Positions 14,988 through 26,735 of a stretch of 64,000 nucleotides of DNA are shown in pieces. How positions within the stretch are numbered: position 1 is the first letter of the stretch; every line of letters begins with the position of its first letter. The position numbers were made by a program, and so were the translations under genes. This DNA comes from Thuidium tamariscinum (Eukaryota; Streptophyta; Bryopsida; Hypnales; Thuidiaceae): NCBI GenBank assembly GCA_947034885.2, contig OX344750.2, positions 33,776,821 through 33,840,820 of the forward strand. Direction: 5' to 3'. The notes beneath the pieces were generated by a model. That model saw nothing but the letters and a program-made list of their open reading frames with translations, ran no database searches and had not been told where the DNA came from.

Positions 14988-17900
14988 TCATGACATTGTT
15001 AACATGCACTTCCTGGCCCACTCTACGTAATTATCCAAAAGCAATGGCCATGCCTGACTCTCATCGTAGTTGCTGAGGTCGGGCTTGATCTGCACACATA
15101 GACAGCAGGCAAATCAGAAAAGAGTAAGACCGAGACAGAGTTAAGAAACGAGCGGTTTTGAATAAAAGAATGACCTAAAAATATGCAAATTCATACCTCA
15201 TCACAGAATCGAAGGAAAGCAGACCACTGGTCTAAATTCATGGCTTTGTACTCAGATTGTTCCTGCATGATCGCGTTGCAAATATGAGTTTAAGGCATGA
15301 CGAACAGGATAAGCTTTGAACCAGTTAATCATGAAATTTTATTAGATGAGTTCCATAAGGATTATCCATATCTGGACATCAAGATACCAGTAATCATACA
15401 GGCACAACGAATCATACAAGCCTAAGTCAGATCCGAACAAGCAGAGAGCAAACCTGTAAAAACTGAAGGAAAGATCCAACATGTGACCGAGAACCCAGCA
15501 CCAAATCCAACATCTGACACGCTGTATCCAAATCCAATGTTTTCTGACGTGGCTCTGGCAAGATATCAAACACAGCAAGTAAGAAGACAACAAGATATAT
15601 ACGAAAATATGCTCATGTTTATAAAACTTTCCAAAACTGAGTAGTTCATAGCAGTCAGCACTGAAAGAAAAAATCCAAATAAATTAACAAGTATTGATCA
15701 GTGCTGGAACCTTGGCACTCACTTCAAGAACGCAAAAAGGAACTTCAAGCTTAAATTTCAAATCATCTTATTACAGCTATTCCAAAGGCCTATTAATACA
15801 ACTATTCCCAGTAACAGACTTTGCTACTAATCAATGCAAATGAGAACCCAATAAATGTGTTTAGCAATTGATCAAAGACAGTTAAGTCAAAGAAATGAAA
15901 AAAAGCTATGAACATTGCATATACATTGCATATGAAGATACCTGTTAGACAGTACTTGAATGAGAATGTATAAAAGTCTTTAAAATGATACGGACTCCCA
16001 ACCTGCAAATTCCAGAACAGGCAAGGAAGAGACAACAACTCTTAGCACGAAGAACTAAGCTTTCTTAGGCGAACGAGACATGCAGAAAGAAACCAATACA
16101 TGCATGCGTTCATTTTAAGTGGGTGCACCTCTTGTTGCAACGCAGGAAGTGCCTTCTTCAGCTTATCAAGACTATCCACTCGCATAGCCCTTAATCCTTT
16201 CCTCCATTCCTCCTGCGCAGCATACATATAAATCATACAATCGGAGGTTCGCGACCAACTTTTCACTTCAGCAACCATTTACAAAGAGAATTTTCACCAC
16301 TCGTTGCTCCTAAGACGAGCAAACACAGCGCACATAAATGCTGCTTGGAATGTTACACAACAAGTACCGACATAACCGAAGTTACTCACCAGAGAAAAAT
16401 ATCCCTGTCGAGCTGCCTGCAACTTCCTGCAACCTCAATACGACACATTAGCGAAATCACCAACTTGCTGTAACAAATAATTAACACTAAGGAGATCACC
16501 TCATTCTAATCTCCCAAGTAAAGCTCACGGAAACTGTCGGAGAGCATACCATGCAAGAAGCAGAACTTTTATGTCTGTAGGAGAAACCCCAAGGTCGTCA
16601 CACAATGCTTCAATGCCTTCGGGCCTGCAAAACCCTCACAGCAACCTAATTCATCGGTCCACTCCAATCTCGTAGACATGATCCAATCCAAAAATAGTAC
16701 CAACACCCAAACTGCAATGACACCCGAATTGGGCGAAAACCAGGTACGACGTAGATTTATATAGAGCGTGATGATTGGATTAAATTCCCACTCACCCTAT
16801 ACAATTGTCGTCCGCCTTATCAGCATATTGATTGAAAAAACCATCGATTTTCTCGAGCTCCTTTGCGGCAGCTTTGTTACCTGTTCGTGTCAACAATGCA
16901 AACATGACTCACTCTCCAAACCCATACTACCTCCTCAGATCAAACCACGTGTCACCATTCTTTCAATGGCGCTCAACAACGATGCAGAGAATATGGATTA
17001 CTAACTGTGGCGGAACTTCCTAAGCGAAATACCAATGGACAGAAACTCTCAGTGCATTTGGCAAATTATAAACCAAAGGTTAATTACAAGTCGAAAGAAA
17101 CGGAATTGCTAAATACGAACATAAACTGAATTTAACGACGGCAGGTTCTTCATGTAACCAAATAATTGGCACATAAAGACCAGATCCAGTGACCGACGGA
17201 GTGATAAACAATTAGAATGTCTGAACCTCATCGAGCCTAAAGAACACTACTACAGACCAGTGTTACACCGTTTCGAAGCGCCAAGTACACTCCTCCTGAT
17301 CATCTTTAAGGCCTAACCACACGGGAGAGACCAGATTCAACAGGGAACGAAACGACTCTCTTAGATGCAAGTTATCATGGACTGGGCAGTGGATGGAGCA
17401 GCGAACACTCAAGTGCTCTCACATCTAATTAACGGCGTGCACGAACATACAAGACAGCACTTCAATTATACACTAACCGAATGTCACAAAATTCGCTTTC
17501 TGCAGCTTCACATGAAATTGACCAGCAACCACGTAGAAACGCTAATCAGGCTACAAAATACCAAGAGCACCAGCACCATTCACTCCCGAACCTAAAATCC
17601 GGCTCCTAAATCTCTCCCAACCGCACCACCATATCCCGCATCCAATAATTAGGTCTTCCAAGACGAGCACAATCAACCGTGCGCCACTACTCCAACCACG
17701 ACAAAACATAGCATGCACAACAGAAAGCTTTACTTAAACAGCACCAGCAACATCACCGACGCCGCAGATAACGAGAAGCCTCCCTTGCACGTGAGCTCGA
17801 AAATAGTAAAATCAAAGGTTCCAGTGCTCTCACATCTAATTACCGGTGGCCAAAATCATCTTAACAAGACCGCGACGGCAGCAAGTCGACTATCCACTAA

Positions 17901-18204
17901 CCGCATGTCACAGAATTCACTCTTACACAGCTTCACAAGAGATTGACCAGCAAGAACGCAAATCAGGCTACACGACACCAAGAGCGTATCGCCATTCACT
18001 CCAAAAACTCTTAAACCGCATTATCACACACGGCCTCCCCTAATTAGGTCTTCCAAACCGATCACCGTCGCTCGCACGCAACCAATTAACCAAAAACAAG
18101 AAGCATCCTCCAAAACAAGAAAGATAATCACCAGCAGCAACAGCGGGGCCGGTGGCGGGCTGGAGGAGCACCCCGGTTCTTCTTGTCGACGACCTCCGCA
18201 TCAT
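14988..18204 (-). CDS. DCN1-like protein (cullin neddylation co-E3), nine exons
   Basis: Defective-in-cullin-neddylation family: a scaffold E3 that helps UBC12 place NEDD8 on cullins in SCF-type ligases. CDS exons (minus): 18204–18132, 16880–16796, 16624–16550, 16426–16390, 16212–16129, 16002–15942, 15554–15454, 15262–15197, 15089–14988. All junctions are GT–AG with matching phase, giving 684 nt (227 aa). The N-terminus MMRRSSTRRTG resembles the short plant MRR-type DCN1 subfamily. The PONY domain follows: ELEKIDGFFNQYAD, EGIEALCDDLGVS, QGYFSLEEWRKGLRAMRVDS, FKDFYTFSFKYCLTE, LDTACQMLDLVLGS, MNLDQWSAFLRFCDE. It ends with AWPLLLDNYVEWARKCM, which holds the Asp and aromatic residues of the cullin-binding patch. 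A second ATG directly follows the first. I see no break, so this appears intact. The large first intron (16881–18131) holds a duplicated segment. Confidence 0.93.
17413..18090. repeat. Duplicated ~270-bp segment within DCN1-like intron 1
   Basis: Two diverged direct copies lie at about 17413–17700 and 17824–18090. Both start GTGCTCTCACATCTAATTA. Both contain GCATGTCACA-type and TCACTCC-type blocks, and both end with AATTAGGTCTTCCAA. The offset drifts from about 411 to 396 bp, showing small indels. No ORF spans it. It may be regulatory or simply a local duplication. Confidence 0.6.
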
Positions 18205-18660
18205 CCCCCGCTGGAATCACGACTCAGACTAGCGTGCAAACCCTGGCGACAAAAACGAAACGCAAGCGGAGAAGACAGAACCAAGAAAGAAAACAACGAT
18301 CCTATCCCAGAGGAGATTCAACAGCAGTGAATCGGAAGCGTGTGCCGGGAATCACTGGACAGCAGGAGAAAGAGCGAGAGCGAGAGTTCTTTCTTATTGC
18401 AAAACCGGGGCAGCTGCAGCGCCGGCTGTGGCTATGGTAGAATGTTGCGCGGCTATGGCGGAACAACAACGCAAGGCTGCTTTCGACAACACTGAATGCC
18501 GGGCTCCACCACTCACTCTACAGAAGTCTGCTCCTTGTAGGCTCGCCCTAAATGCGAGATTAGTAAGTTGGGGAAAGTGGTGATTAGTGATTAGTGAGAG
18601 GATTAGTGATGATTAGTGGCTTGGGCCTTGGGGGCAGGGAATGGAGCAATGGATTTCCAG
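18205..18660 (-). promoter_or_regulatory. Upstream region of the DCN1-like gene
   Basis: This lies immediately 5' of the DCN1-like start codon and is GC-richer than the flanking DNA, as expected for a 5' leader and promoter. It carries a cluster of GATTAGTGA-type direct repeats at about 18580–18620. I cannot place a transcription start. The 85-residue open frame at 18183–18440 on the opposite strand overlaps exon 1 and looks incidental. Confidence 0.35.
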
Positions 18661-18860
18661 AGCCTGCTATGGGGGCTACTGAGTATTTCCTAAACTGAAA
18701 CTGACTCTGGACTTGGGTAAATTGACGGTTGGGTCTTGAATGAAGCCCCCCTTATTAGAGCAGCCGTCCAACGCAATTGGAACCCACCATGCCAATGGCA
18801 TAATGATGGGGCAATTTTTAAAAACATTTCCCAATGCAATTGGCATTGCCCTCTTTATAT

Positions 18861-19269
18861 CTCTAAGGTAGAACCACCCGTAATCGATCATTTAAGGTAT
18901 TTTAGGCATGATCTAGTGTAGTGTAAAGTACAACAAATATTTTCAAAGGTGTAAAGATAAAATTGATGGGGATTGCAAAAACTTTGGTAATTTTATTGCA
19001 TGAATTGAAATTACTATGAATTTTGGAAGGCATAAAGTGTGCTTGACCAAATGCCAATCTATGGAGTCTTCTAATTTTGATCACGCAAAAACTACATTTT
19101 TACTCACTCTTTTCAACTTTTTTGCACACTACTTTGGAACATGTGTCATGAACTTTTAGTCCCAACTTTAAAAATGAGAAAAAAACCCATTCTAGCCTTG
19201 GTTGGAAATATGTCCATCTTTAGGTTGGCTATGGGGGGCCGATTGGTTACAGGTGGTTCTACCTTAGAG
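18861..19269. mobile_element. MITE, 409 bp, with ~29-bp terminal inverted repeats
   Basis: The left end begins CTCTAAGGTAGAACCACC and continues GTAATCGATC after one base. The right end is its inverse at 19241–19269 (GATTGGTTAC…, then GGTGGTTCTACCTTAGAG). The outer 18 bases are a perfect inverted repeat and the next 11 match with few changes. The interior is AT-rich without a transposase. I could not find a clean target duplication, so the superfamily is open. Confidence 0.7.
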
Positions 19270-20891
19270 TCTCAACCCATCATTCTCCATCCCAAACTCA
19301 GCAATTTGGCAAAGTACGGAAAATTACAAGTTGGTTGACAATAGGGAATGTTATACCTTTTCATGCTTTATTAAGGGTTGCTTTACATTGAGAGGCCGGG
19401 CCAATTTGCTTTCATAGAGGCTAAGAATCCTTACTTGTGATTGGTTAAGAGGCTGAAATCAAACCCAATCCCTTAAAGTTGGGCCACTTTGGTAGTTGTG
19501 AACCTCCGATTTGTCACAAGGGACTCACGGTTTTTTTTTAAGATTCCTACACAATTCAAGGCATAGTTAGGCCCATAAAACCCATAAAAGAGTATAAAAC
19601 GGGTATTGACATTCTACATACCAATATGCCATTTGGTCATTAGAAGGGTTTAAGATAGTTTGTATCCAAAAAGAGTCTTGTCTTGGTTAAACAGACATCA
19701 ATCCGATAGTAATGTGTAGGTTTAAGGTAAGAAGCCTAAAAAGGCCCTTGCTAGGTTAGGAAGTCCTCATGGAGGAATCTAGAAAGGAATCCTTCACTCC
19801 CCATAGCATCAAAGAGAATATGGACAGAATATTAACTTTGAATTGCGAGTATCGGACATTTTCCTAATTCTAGGAGCACGCAATGAGGATGTGAGTTCAC
19901 ATCCTCTTGGAGGGATCCCATAGGTGGTCCCCTCTGAAGTTTGGGAATTTTCCAAGACATTTTGGATATTTTCCTAGGCGGTCAACCGTAGCAGTCTTTG
20001 GATGGGAATTTGCAAGAATATCCCAAGGTGCGGTAAAATTTCATTAAAAATCCTGCAAGGCGGTCTTACACCAACGGAGCACTCCTCCAAATTTCAAGAC
20101 AAATTAATAGGCGGAAGACCCTAAATTGGCAACATCCCTCAACAAATGGTAATTTAAATGACGGTATTGGAAGTTGACCAGCATATCGGGGGCATACGAC
20201 ATCGTATTGAGGCCTACTTTAGGTCTATTCCTACCCCCTTTTATCTACTTCAGGGCTTGGTGAAAGATTGGGGGTCCAAAAAAGTCAAACTCCAAAAGTT
20301 GGGAATTTATCTCAACTTTGACCCTAGCCTATATTAGGTTTTGTTGAGATTTAGGACATAGTTTAAAGGGTTAGGGGTTCTCTTAAGATTAATTATGGCC
20401 TTCCAGACCCAACGTCGCAATCCGTTTGCCAATCAAAGCTGAACTCCAAAAGTTAGCCTTTTGAGGACAACACATGGAAGAAAAAATGGGGTTCAAAGCC
20501 CTCAATGCCAATTTGGAGGATTTGGGCCCTAGTGGCCGTGGGGAACGTGTAGGGAGCGCGTGGGGAACTCCGAGCACATGTGGGAGTAAGTACCACCTCA
20601 AAAAGTTAGTGGAGGAAGCTCTAAGTGCTTGGTGAAAATAATTTTGAATTTTGAACTAAAAGTAGGTGGGAATACATGGGAACCACTCCCATGTGGGAAA
20701 TTGTAGATATTGGGAAGGTAAAAGTAGGTAGATTGCAAGTTCTTGTAAGGTGTAGGTGAGATTTGAATTCTCAATTCAAATTACGTAGATCTTAAGTGGA
20801 TAGTTAGATTTGGGAATGGTAAATATGTACGACCCACCTAAATTTCCTTATCTAGTTTTTCTTAGTAGATTAGAGGGGGCTCCCTTTTGAG

Positions 20892-20899
20892 TATAAAAG
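20892..20899 (+). promoter_or_regulatory. TATA box of unit A
   Basis: TATAAAAG follows TTTTGAG and precedes a CTCTC-rich tract (20910–20945). The equivalent site in A' is at 62836. Conservation of the box and of the following pyrimidine tract supports a retroelement promoter. Confidence 0.6.
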
Positions 20900-21732
20900 A
20901 GGCGGCATTCTCCTCTCATTCTCTCTCTTTTTCACTCCTCACCATTTAAAGGAGGAGTATTATTGGGCCCGGGTTATGCCGGATTTCCTTTGACTTGTTA
21001 TGCCAAAACAGCTTTTGATAGTTTTTTGGAGGTTGTTACACTCTTGGTATTTGAGGTTTGCACTTGGGGACTTGAGACCCTCAAAGTTTGGTTGACATTT
21101 ATACAAGTTGATGTTTGATTATCTTTTGTGTTGTTGCACCATTGAAGAATGTTGTGGGAGAGATTTGGGAGGAACCGAAGGGTTAACTAATGAGGTGACT
21201 TCGAACGTATGTTGCTTATTGTATCCACCCTCTTCTCTTGGTCACGGGGTTACATTAGTCCCATGAAGGACGGTGGAGCTTTGACCCCTCTAGATTCTTA
21301 GAAAAGCTAAAGTCTTAATTAAGTATCAATAGCATTACCCTCGTGGCAAAGCTTTGAACCCCCCAAGTCTTAGCGAGGTGTCAAAAGCACCCCTCCTTGG
21401 GTTAGAATCAACGTTTAGTGTTCAACACGTTTAGCACTAATTCAACGTTTAGCATCCAACAAAGTGACAATTAGGAGGCTCTTTGGGTAGAATAAATCTT
21501 GGGTACACCTTTGGTAAGCCTTGCATAGTAATTAGTTCAATTAAGGAGTGTAGTTAGTTAGGAAATTGGTGTTTATAGAAATTAGTAGTTGGATTTGGGT
21601 GAGTTAGCACCTAGCCAGCCCCAACCGGGCACCCCACCAATACCGTAGCCGGGTACTCCAGGGGCTTTAGGTCCAGGGGCTAGGTCTAGGGACTTTGGAT
21701 CCGGGGGCTTGGATCACAAAAAATTAGTTTAG

Positions 21733-21920
21733 GATTAAAAAAAAGGGATAGTTAGAAAGGAGAATAGAATAAGAGATAGTTTAGAGGTAGAAAATAGTCT
21801 AAAGGATAGTTAAAAAAGGGAATAGAATAGGGGATAGTTTAGAGGTAGAAAATAGTCTAAAAGATAGTTAGGAGTGGAAATTAATCAAGGGGATAGTTTA
21901 AAATTAGAAAACAATTAAAG
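21733..21920. repeat. Short tandem repeat tract in unit A
   Basis: Units of about 65 bp are built from GGGATAGTTTAGAGGTAGAAA-type phrases. About two and a half diverged copies are visible, the motif GAGGTAGAAAATAGTCTAAA recurring exactly. Non-coding. Confidence 0.6.
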
Positions 21921-22194
21921 AGGAATAAATTTGAAGAAGTGGGACTGTGAACCAATTGGGACTAAGAGATGGCTATGGTGGACATGGCGTGGGACAAAGC
22001 GGGACTGGGGGGCACTGCCATACGCGCATTGGAGGTGGGCTCCTAACCTTAACTCCTACCTTTCCTTCTTTGTGCAAACACTTAGATCACGTAGGTGATT
22101 AGGAGGTGGTTAGGATCAAGGGCCATAAGCTAATTATAATTAGGGACCAACGATTAGCCAATATGGAATGAACCAAAGGAACAACCACAAGTTA

Positions 22195-22610
22195 GGAGGG
22201 ACAGTGAAAAGAATGCAATACATAGGATAAAAAAGACAATACATAGAATAGATTAAAAGAATCCAATACATAGGTAGGGTAGAAAATACCATACATAGAA
22301 TAGAGTAAAAGAATCCAATATGTAGAGGTAGGGTAGGAAATACCATACGTAGAGTAGATTAAAAGAATCCAATATGTAGAGGTAGGATAGAAAATACAAT
22401 ACATAGAGTAGATTAAGGAATACAAATACATAGAGTAGATTAAAAAAATACAATACGTAGAGGTAGGGTAGAAAATACAATACGTAGAGTAGATTAAAGA
22501 ATACAAATATATAGAGTAGATGAAAAGAATATAAATATATAGAGCAGAGTAAGAAAATACAATACATAGAAGTAGGATAAACAAGTACAATACGTGGAAG
22601 TAGAGAGACA
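22195..22610. repeat. ~27/54-bp tandem repeat tract in unit A
   Basis: Alternating phrases ATACATAGAGTAGATTAAA and GTAGAGGTAGGGTAGAAA recur with a combined period of about 52–54 bp for roughly 400 bp. Two long overlapping open frames on the minus strand (148 and 149 residues, Tyr/Phe/Leu/Ile-rich) are by-products of the repeat lacking stops. Confidence 0.75.
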
Positions 22611-23775
22611 TAACATATAGGGGGGAACAAATACGCAATCGGAGAATAGAGCCCTAAACTACATAGGTAAAAGTGGAACAAGAGAATGAAACATGCAAAC
22701 ACCTAGATTAAAGTAGGAAAAATGTACTAGGTAGGAATGTGAGCCCCGTCATTGTCACTCAGGCCTCAGATTTTTCTTTTTTTCGCTTATTGCTCATATT
22801 TAGGATTATTATGGTTTAAAATCAACTAAAAAGAGTGCTCACAATAGGATTGATGCAATTCCTGCCAATGATGGAGAATTGGATCTAATTATTTCGGAGT
22901 ATCGTAAAAGACTCCTTAGAGCCAATTTCTACAACTTATCACGAGACCAGACATGATATTACGCGATTCACAGGAGATTGCACTAGCACCATGGGAGTCC
23001 GACAGTCTCCTACGGGCGTCACGGCAAAGCCAATTGGTGAAGATTCCCTTGTATGGGAATGATTCCTCCCCGGAGGAATTAATTTCGCCACATTGCAATT
23101 TCTACTTTGATTAGATAGTGTAGGGTTTTAGCGAAACTTTGCAATTGTCATTGGGGGGCTTCCTAGAAGATCCCCTAAAAGTTTCGTAATTTTCTGGATT
23201 ACGGAAATGACTCCATGGGAAGTCAACCGCTTTTACCGGCAATTGGAAATTCATAGAAAATTCCACGGTGATGGTAAAATCCCACTAAAAATTAGGATAG
23301 AATGTTTTGGCCTAAATAAGCGTCCCGCCAAATTTCAAGACATTCTGACATCAACAAGTACCAGAACCGGCAGCATAGACAAGTTTTGATGGTTTTACCA
23401 AAACTCTTGCGAGTTGACCGGTGCACAGGGAGCATACGGAGTTCGATTCGGGTCAACTTAGACTCTTTTCCAACATTCTTGGACCTTCCCGACAACCCGG
23501 GCTAGTCAAAACCTTTGGGAAAAATCAATTCCAAAAGATAGATTTTCCACCCTTTTTACCGGTTCGTGAATGTTAGCTTTGGAGCGCATTTGGGCTCCGA
23601 GAATAAGGGGTAGGGGTTTTTTTAGACTAATTTGGGTCTTTTGGAGCTAATGGCGCTGTCCGTTTGGCGATCGGGCCATTTCTCCAAAAGTTAGAATAGC
23701 TACAGTAGTAGGATAGATTTTTAGACCGTTAATTGGTTTTTTCTTAGTTAGTTTTATTCATAACTTGAGGGGGGA

Positions 23776-23805
23776 GGAGGCCTTGGAAATGTATAAAAGG
23801 CCTCC
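23776..23805 (+). promoter_or_regulatory. TATA box inside an inverted repeat, unit B
   Basis: TATAAAAG at 23792–23799 lies between arms GGAGGCC (23776–23782) and GGCCTCC (23799–23805). Outer purine/pyrimidine runs extend the symmetry imperfectly. The same arrangement occurs in B', where the arms are 10 bp perfect. Confidence 0.6.
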
Positions 23806-25657
23806 CCCTCCCCTCATTTCACACCTCTATTTCATTTTTTGAAATCTCTTTCATTATCAAACCTCTACTCTTTTATCAAAACCTCTTATCATTTTCATAC
23901 CTTTTCAAACACTCTATTTCATTTATCTAAACTCTTGTCTCTTTGATACACTCGAATCTCCATTACCTTCCTAAGTTCTTTTTGTTGTAGGCACTCACAA
24001 GAATCTTGAGGTACCCTTGGGTGCTTAATCATTTTAGTAGTACTCTTGCTTAAAGCTTTGATACTAAAATTATCCGATTTAAGTCTTTTGACAAGGGATT
24101 CACAGCCTGGATTGGCTTATCGAGGATCCCCCTAAGCTTAAATGTGTGATTACGGTCCTGGTTACATGATTTGTGGAAGTGTGGGTAGGATCCATAACTT
24201 CTTTTTAGTTCCTTAAGTGAGCGGAGCTCTGGCAAATTTATCCTAGAATTTGGGGCTAACACCCTTAATACGGCGAAGCTATCACCAAAGATCCTAGGAG
24301 CTTATAATTTAGTCCAAGTTCCACCAAATTCCTTCCAAAATTCGGGCCTAAACCCCCCGGACGGCGAAGCTTTGAACCTATTCATACTAATTTTCCAGTT
24401 TGTTTTTGTATGAAAGGGTCCCCAAGGGAGACCCAAAAGTTGGTTTACCCGTGGCTAGCAACTGCCGGGTTTTAATTAGTTTCTTGTTTTTTTTCCAAGT
24501 TCCGGCCAACCAAGCCAAGCCAGCAGCCGAACCAGCCAGTACCGGCTAGGGTAGCGGCCGGAGCCCCCCCCCCCGACTGACTAGCCGGCAGTAGGCAACG
24601 ACTAACCAGCCAACACAGGTAGAGTACTGACAGGCCATTATTCGGTGGCTTGATCACATACTGATCAGACCACATACTGGTTTCCTCACATACCATATCA
24701 TCTAATTTGGAAAACTGGAATGATACCCTGCGGGGTCTCAAAACATTTTCCAAAACTTGGAATTCTGAACTATCTAGCTTGAGATTTTTGGGAAGAAAAT
24801 TAGTTGAAGAGTGAAACACAAGGGAGTGAGTTTTCTCATTTATTTCCAAAAATCAAGTAGAAAGAGGAAACTTGGAGGAAGAAGGTTGGAGCCAGTTTCC
24901 AACAAACTTTAGAATAGTTTTCTAATAAAATTCCAAAAGTCCAGAAGTAGTGAGAGAGCTCAAAGTGAGGGCTAATCTGGTCAAACCAAGTTGACCAGCA
25001 ACCCAGACCAACAGGGCAGCCTTCAACCAGGCGAGAAATCAATTCAGTTTAGAAGGCAGCCTCACAGGCTAGGTTGAGAGGATCAATTCAGTTGATAAGT
25101 CAACCCCTTTGGAGGGGTATCAGCCCTCTTAGACTGAGCAACCAGGCCCGAGTGCTGGATCTCCAAAAACTTTGATCAAACACTCACAATCAACACTCAA
25201 GCTCCCCAAATCGCAAACACCAACACAAGTGCAAGAATTGAAGTGGAGAATTAGACACAAGCATTTGGAGAAGAAGGCTTGGGTGGCTCAGAATCCCATT
25301 AGTTAGAATAGTTGACTTTCTTAACCACGATAGTTTTAGACAAAAGACAAGTAGAAAAAACAAATAAAAGAATAGTTTGACTTTAGAGAAGTTTAGAGCC
25401 TTGCTAAATTAGAGAAAAGTTGGGAAGCCTTAGTTGTGTTAGAATTGACTTTCAAGACCATTTAGAGATAATTTCAAAAATTAGATTATATTAGGATATT
25501 TTAAAGGTTGACCTTGGGGGCCCTTCAAAAGAAAGAAAGAAGCCCAAAGGATAAAAAAAACTACAAAAAAGAGCTAAAGAAAAGGAGAAGGCTTTGAAGG
25601 ACAATACTTCACCCGAAGTATTCAAATTATAATCAAACTCAATCGCAAGGAAATTGG

Positions 25658-25741
25658 ATGGAAGTGGAGCGAGAGCAATTTGGAGAGTTTATGGAGTCGC
25701 ATGAAGACCTCGAGGTCGTGATGATGGCAATTAGTTTTTGA
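25658..25741 (+). CDS. Conserved 27-aa ORF in unit B
   Basis: An ATG-to-TGA frame of 27 codons, beginning MEVEREQFGEF and ending VVMMAISF. The copy in B' (60229–60312) is the same length. The two differ at 16 nucleotide positions: nine third, five first and two second codon positions. Conserved residues include GEF, ESH, DLEVVMMA. This bias suggests the peptide, or a longer gag-like frame it once belonged to, was under protein-level constraint. No family is recognised, and expression cannot be judged. Confidence 0.35.
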   Translation: MEVEREQFGEFMESHEDLEVVMMAISF

Positions 25742-26460
25742 CAAATTTCCTTGTTATCATTTTCTTTCATAATTTCTTTTGCATAGAATTCAATTATTTA
25801 TCCCAAAATTAGGAACCGTGTTTAAACCCAAGTAGTCAAACTTAGTGAAATGAACCATTGTTGAAGATCAAGAGATAACCTAGAAACAAATTAGGATTAG
25901 ATTCTATAAAGATATCTTAGAATAGAAAAAACCACATCTACTTTGAATTCGATCAAACATCAGATAATCTAAAATAGAATGCATGCTTAGATAAACCCCG
26001 TTCATTTGCACGAAGGTTAAAAAGGGTTGACCAAATCAAGTGAAGCTTAGACTCCTCTAGACATTAAAGAGTTAGAAAACAACCTCAAAGACCTAGCCAA
26101 ATTCAGTCAAACTTGACAGTAAAGTTATTTTACCCTAGCAATTACCAAAGGACCAATTAGGAGTAGGAAAGTAGGAAGATCCATTGATTGGAAGGCGTAA
26201 TTGAATTACACGTAGGTTAGGCACCCATTAGAGATCATTGCAAAAGTAGTAAAACCTGGTTGTATACACTTTATTCCAAGGGTGGGAATAAAGCGTCCAC
26301 AAGGAACAACCCATGCATTAGAGTAAGTTAAGATAGCAAAAGATTCATTGCTTGGAAGGCACAGTGGATTTCACGCTTAGACACCCATAGGAGTTAGTTT
26401 GCAAAAAGAGCCTAGTTGTGATTGCTTAATTCCAAGGGTGAGAATAAAGCGCCCACAGTG

Positions 26461-26735
26461 GTCAAAATTTTTTATGTTGAAAAGACATGATTTGACATAG
26501 CTCAAGTATGGCCTAAACTTGTTGAATTAGGTGCACCAAAAATGGGAGGCCAATTCTTAGCCTAGGGGCCAATGTCATATTTCAATTAAAAAAATTTATC
26601 TCATAAAATATTTATTTTTTCAACAAATCTGATTTGTTGGATTTTGTGCAATCAGCCTCAAGGGGGATTTGCTTGACTTTTAGGTGTAAAGTGGCTCTAA
26701 AATTTCAAACCTTTTCTTATTTTTTCTAAGTTTAT
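26461..26735 (+). repeat. Dispersed repeat, inverted relative to 9376–9632
   Basis: It begins immediately after the 3' end of unit B and matches the reverse complement of 9376–9632. Its abrupt junction helps place the end of B. Confidence 0.6.

Larger units (their letters stand above)
19498..22737 (+). mobile_element. LTR-like unit A (3.2 kb), interrupted by unit B
   Basis: It starts TGTGAACCTCCGATTTG, the mutated equivalent of TGTGAGTCCCCGATTCG at 61158, and is collinear with A' at 61158–64000 for most of its length. A TATAAAAG box lies about 1.4 kb in, followed by a CT-rich tract, as in an LTR U3–R boundary. Its downstream half holds two tandem-repeat tracts. No gag, protease, reverse transcriptase or integrase motif is visible on either strand. 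It ends where unit B begins. This is an LTR or non-coding retroelement body; solo LTR versus LARD cannot be told here. Confidence 0.65.
22738..26457 (+). mobile_element. LTR-like unit B (3.7 kb), inserted against unit A
   Basis: It starts TGTGAGCCCCGTCATTG and ends near ATAAAGCGCCCACA at 26457, where an unrelated dispersed repeat begins, so the TG…CA boundaries are plausible. It is collinear with B' at 57073. Features in order: TATAAAAG at 23792 inside a palindrome, a CT-rich leader, a GC-rich stretch near 24500–24620, and a conserved 27-codon ORF at 25658. No pol is seen. Motifs shared with unit A (GGTCAACCG and GGTAAAAT blocks in the U3) suggest A and B are sister families. Confidence 0.65.
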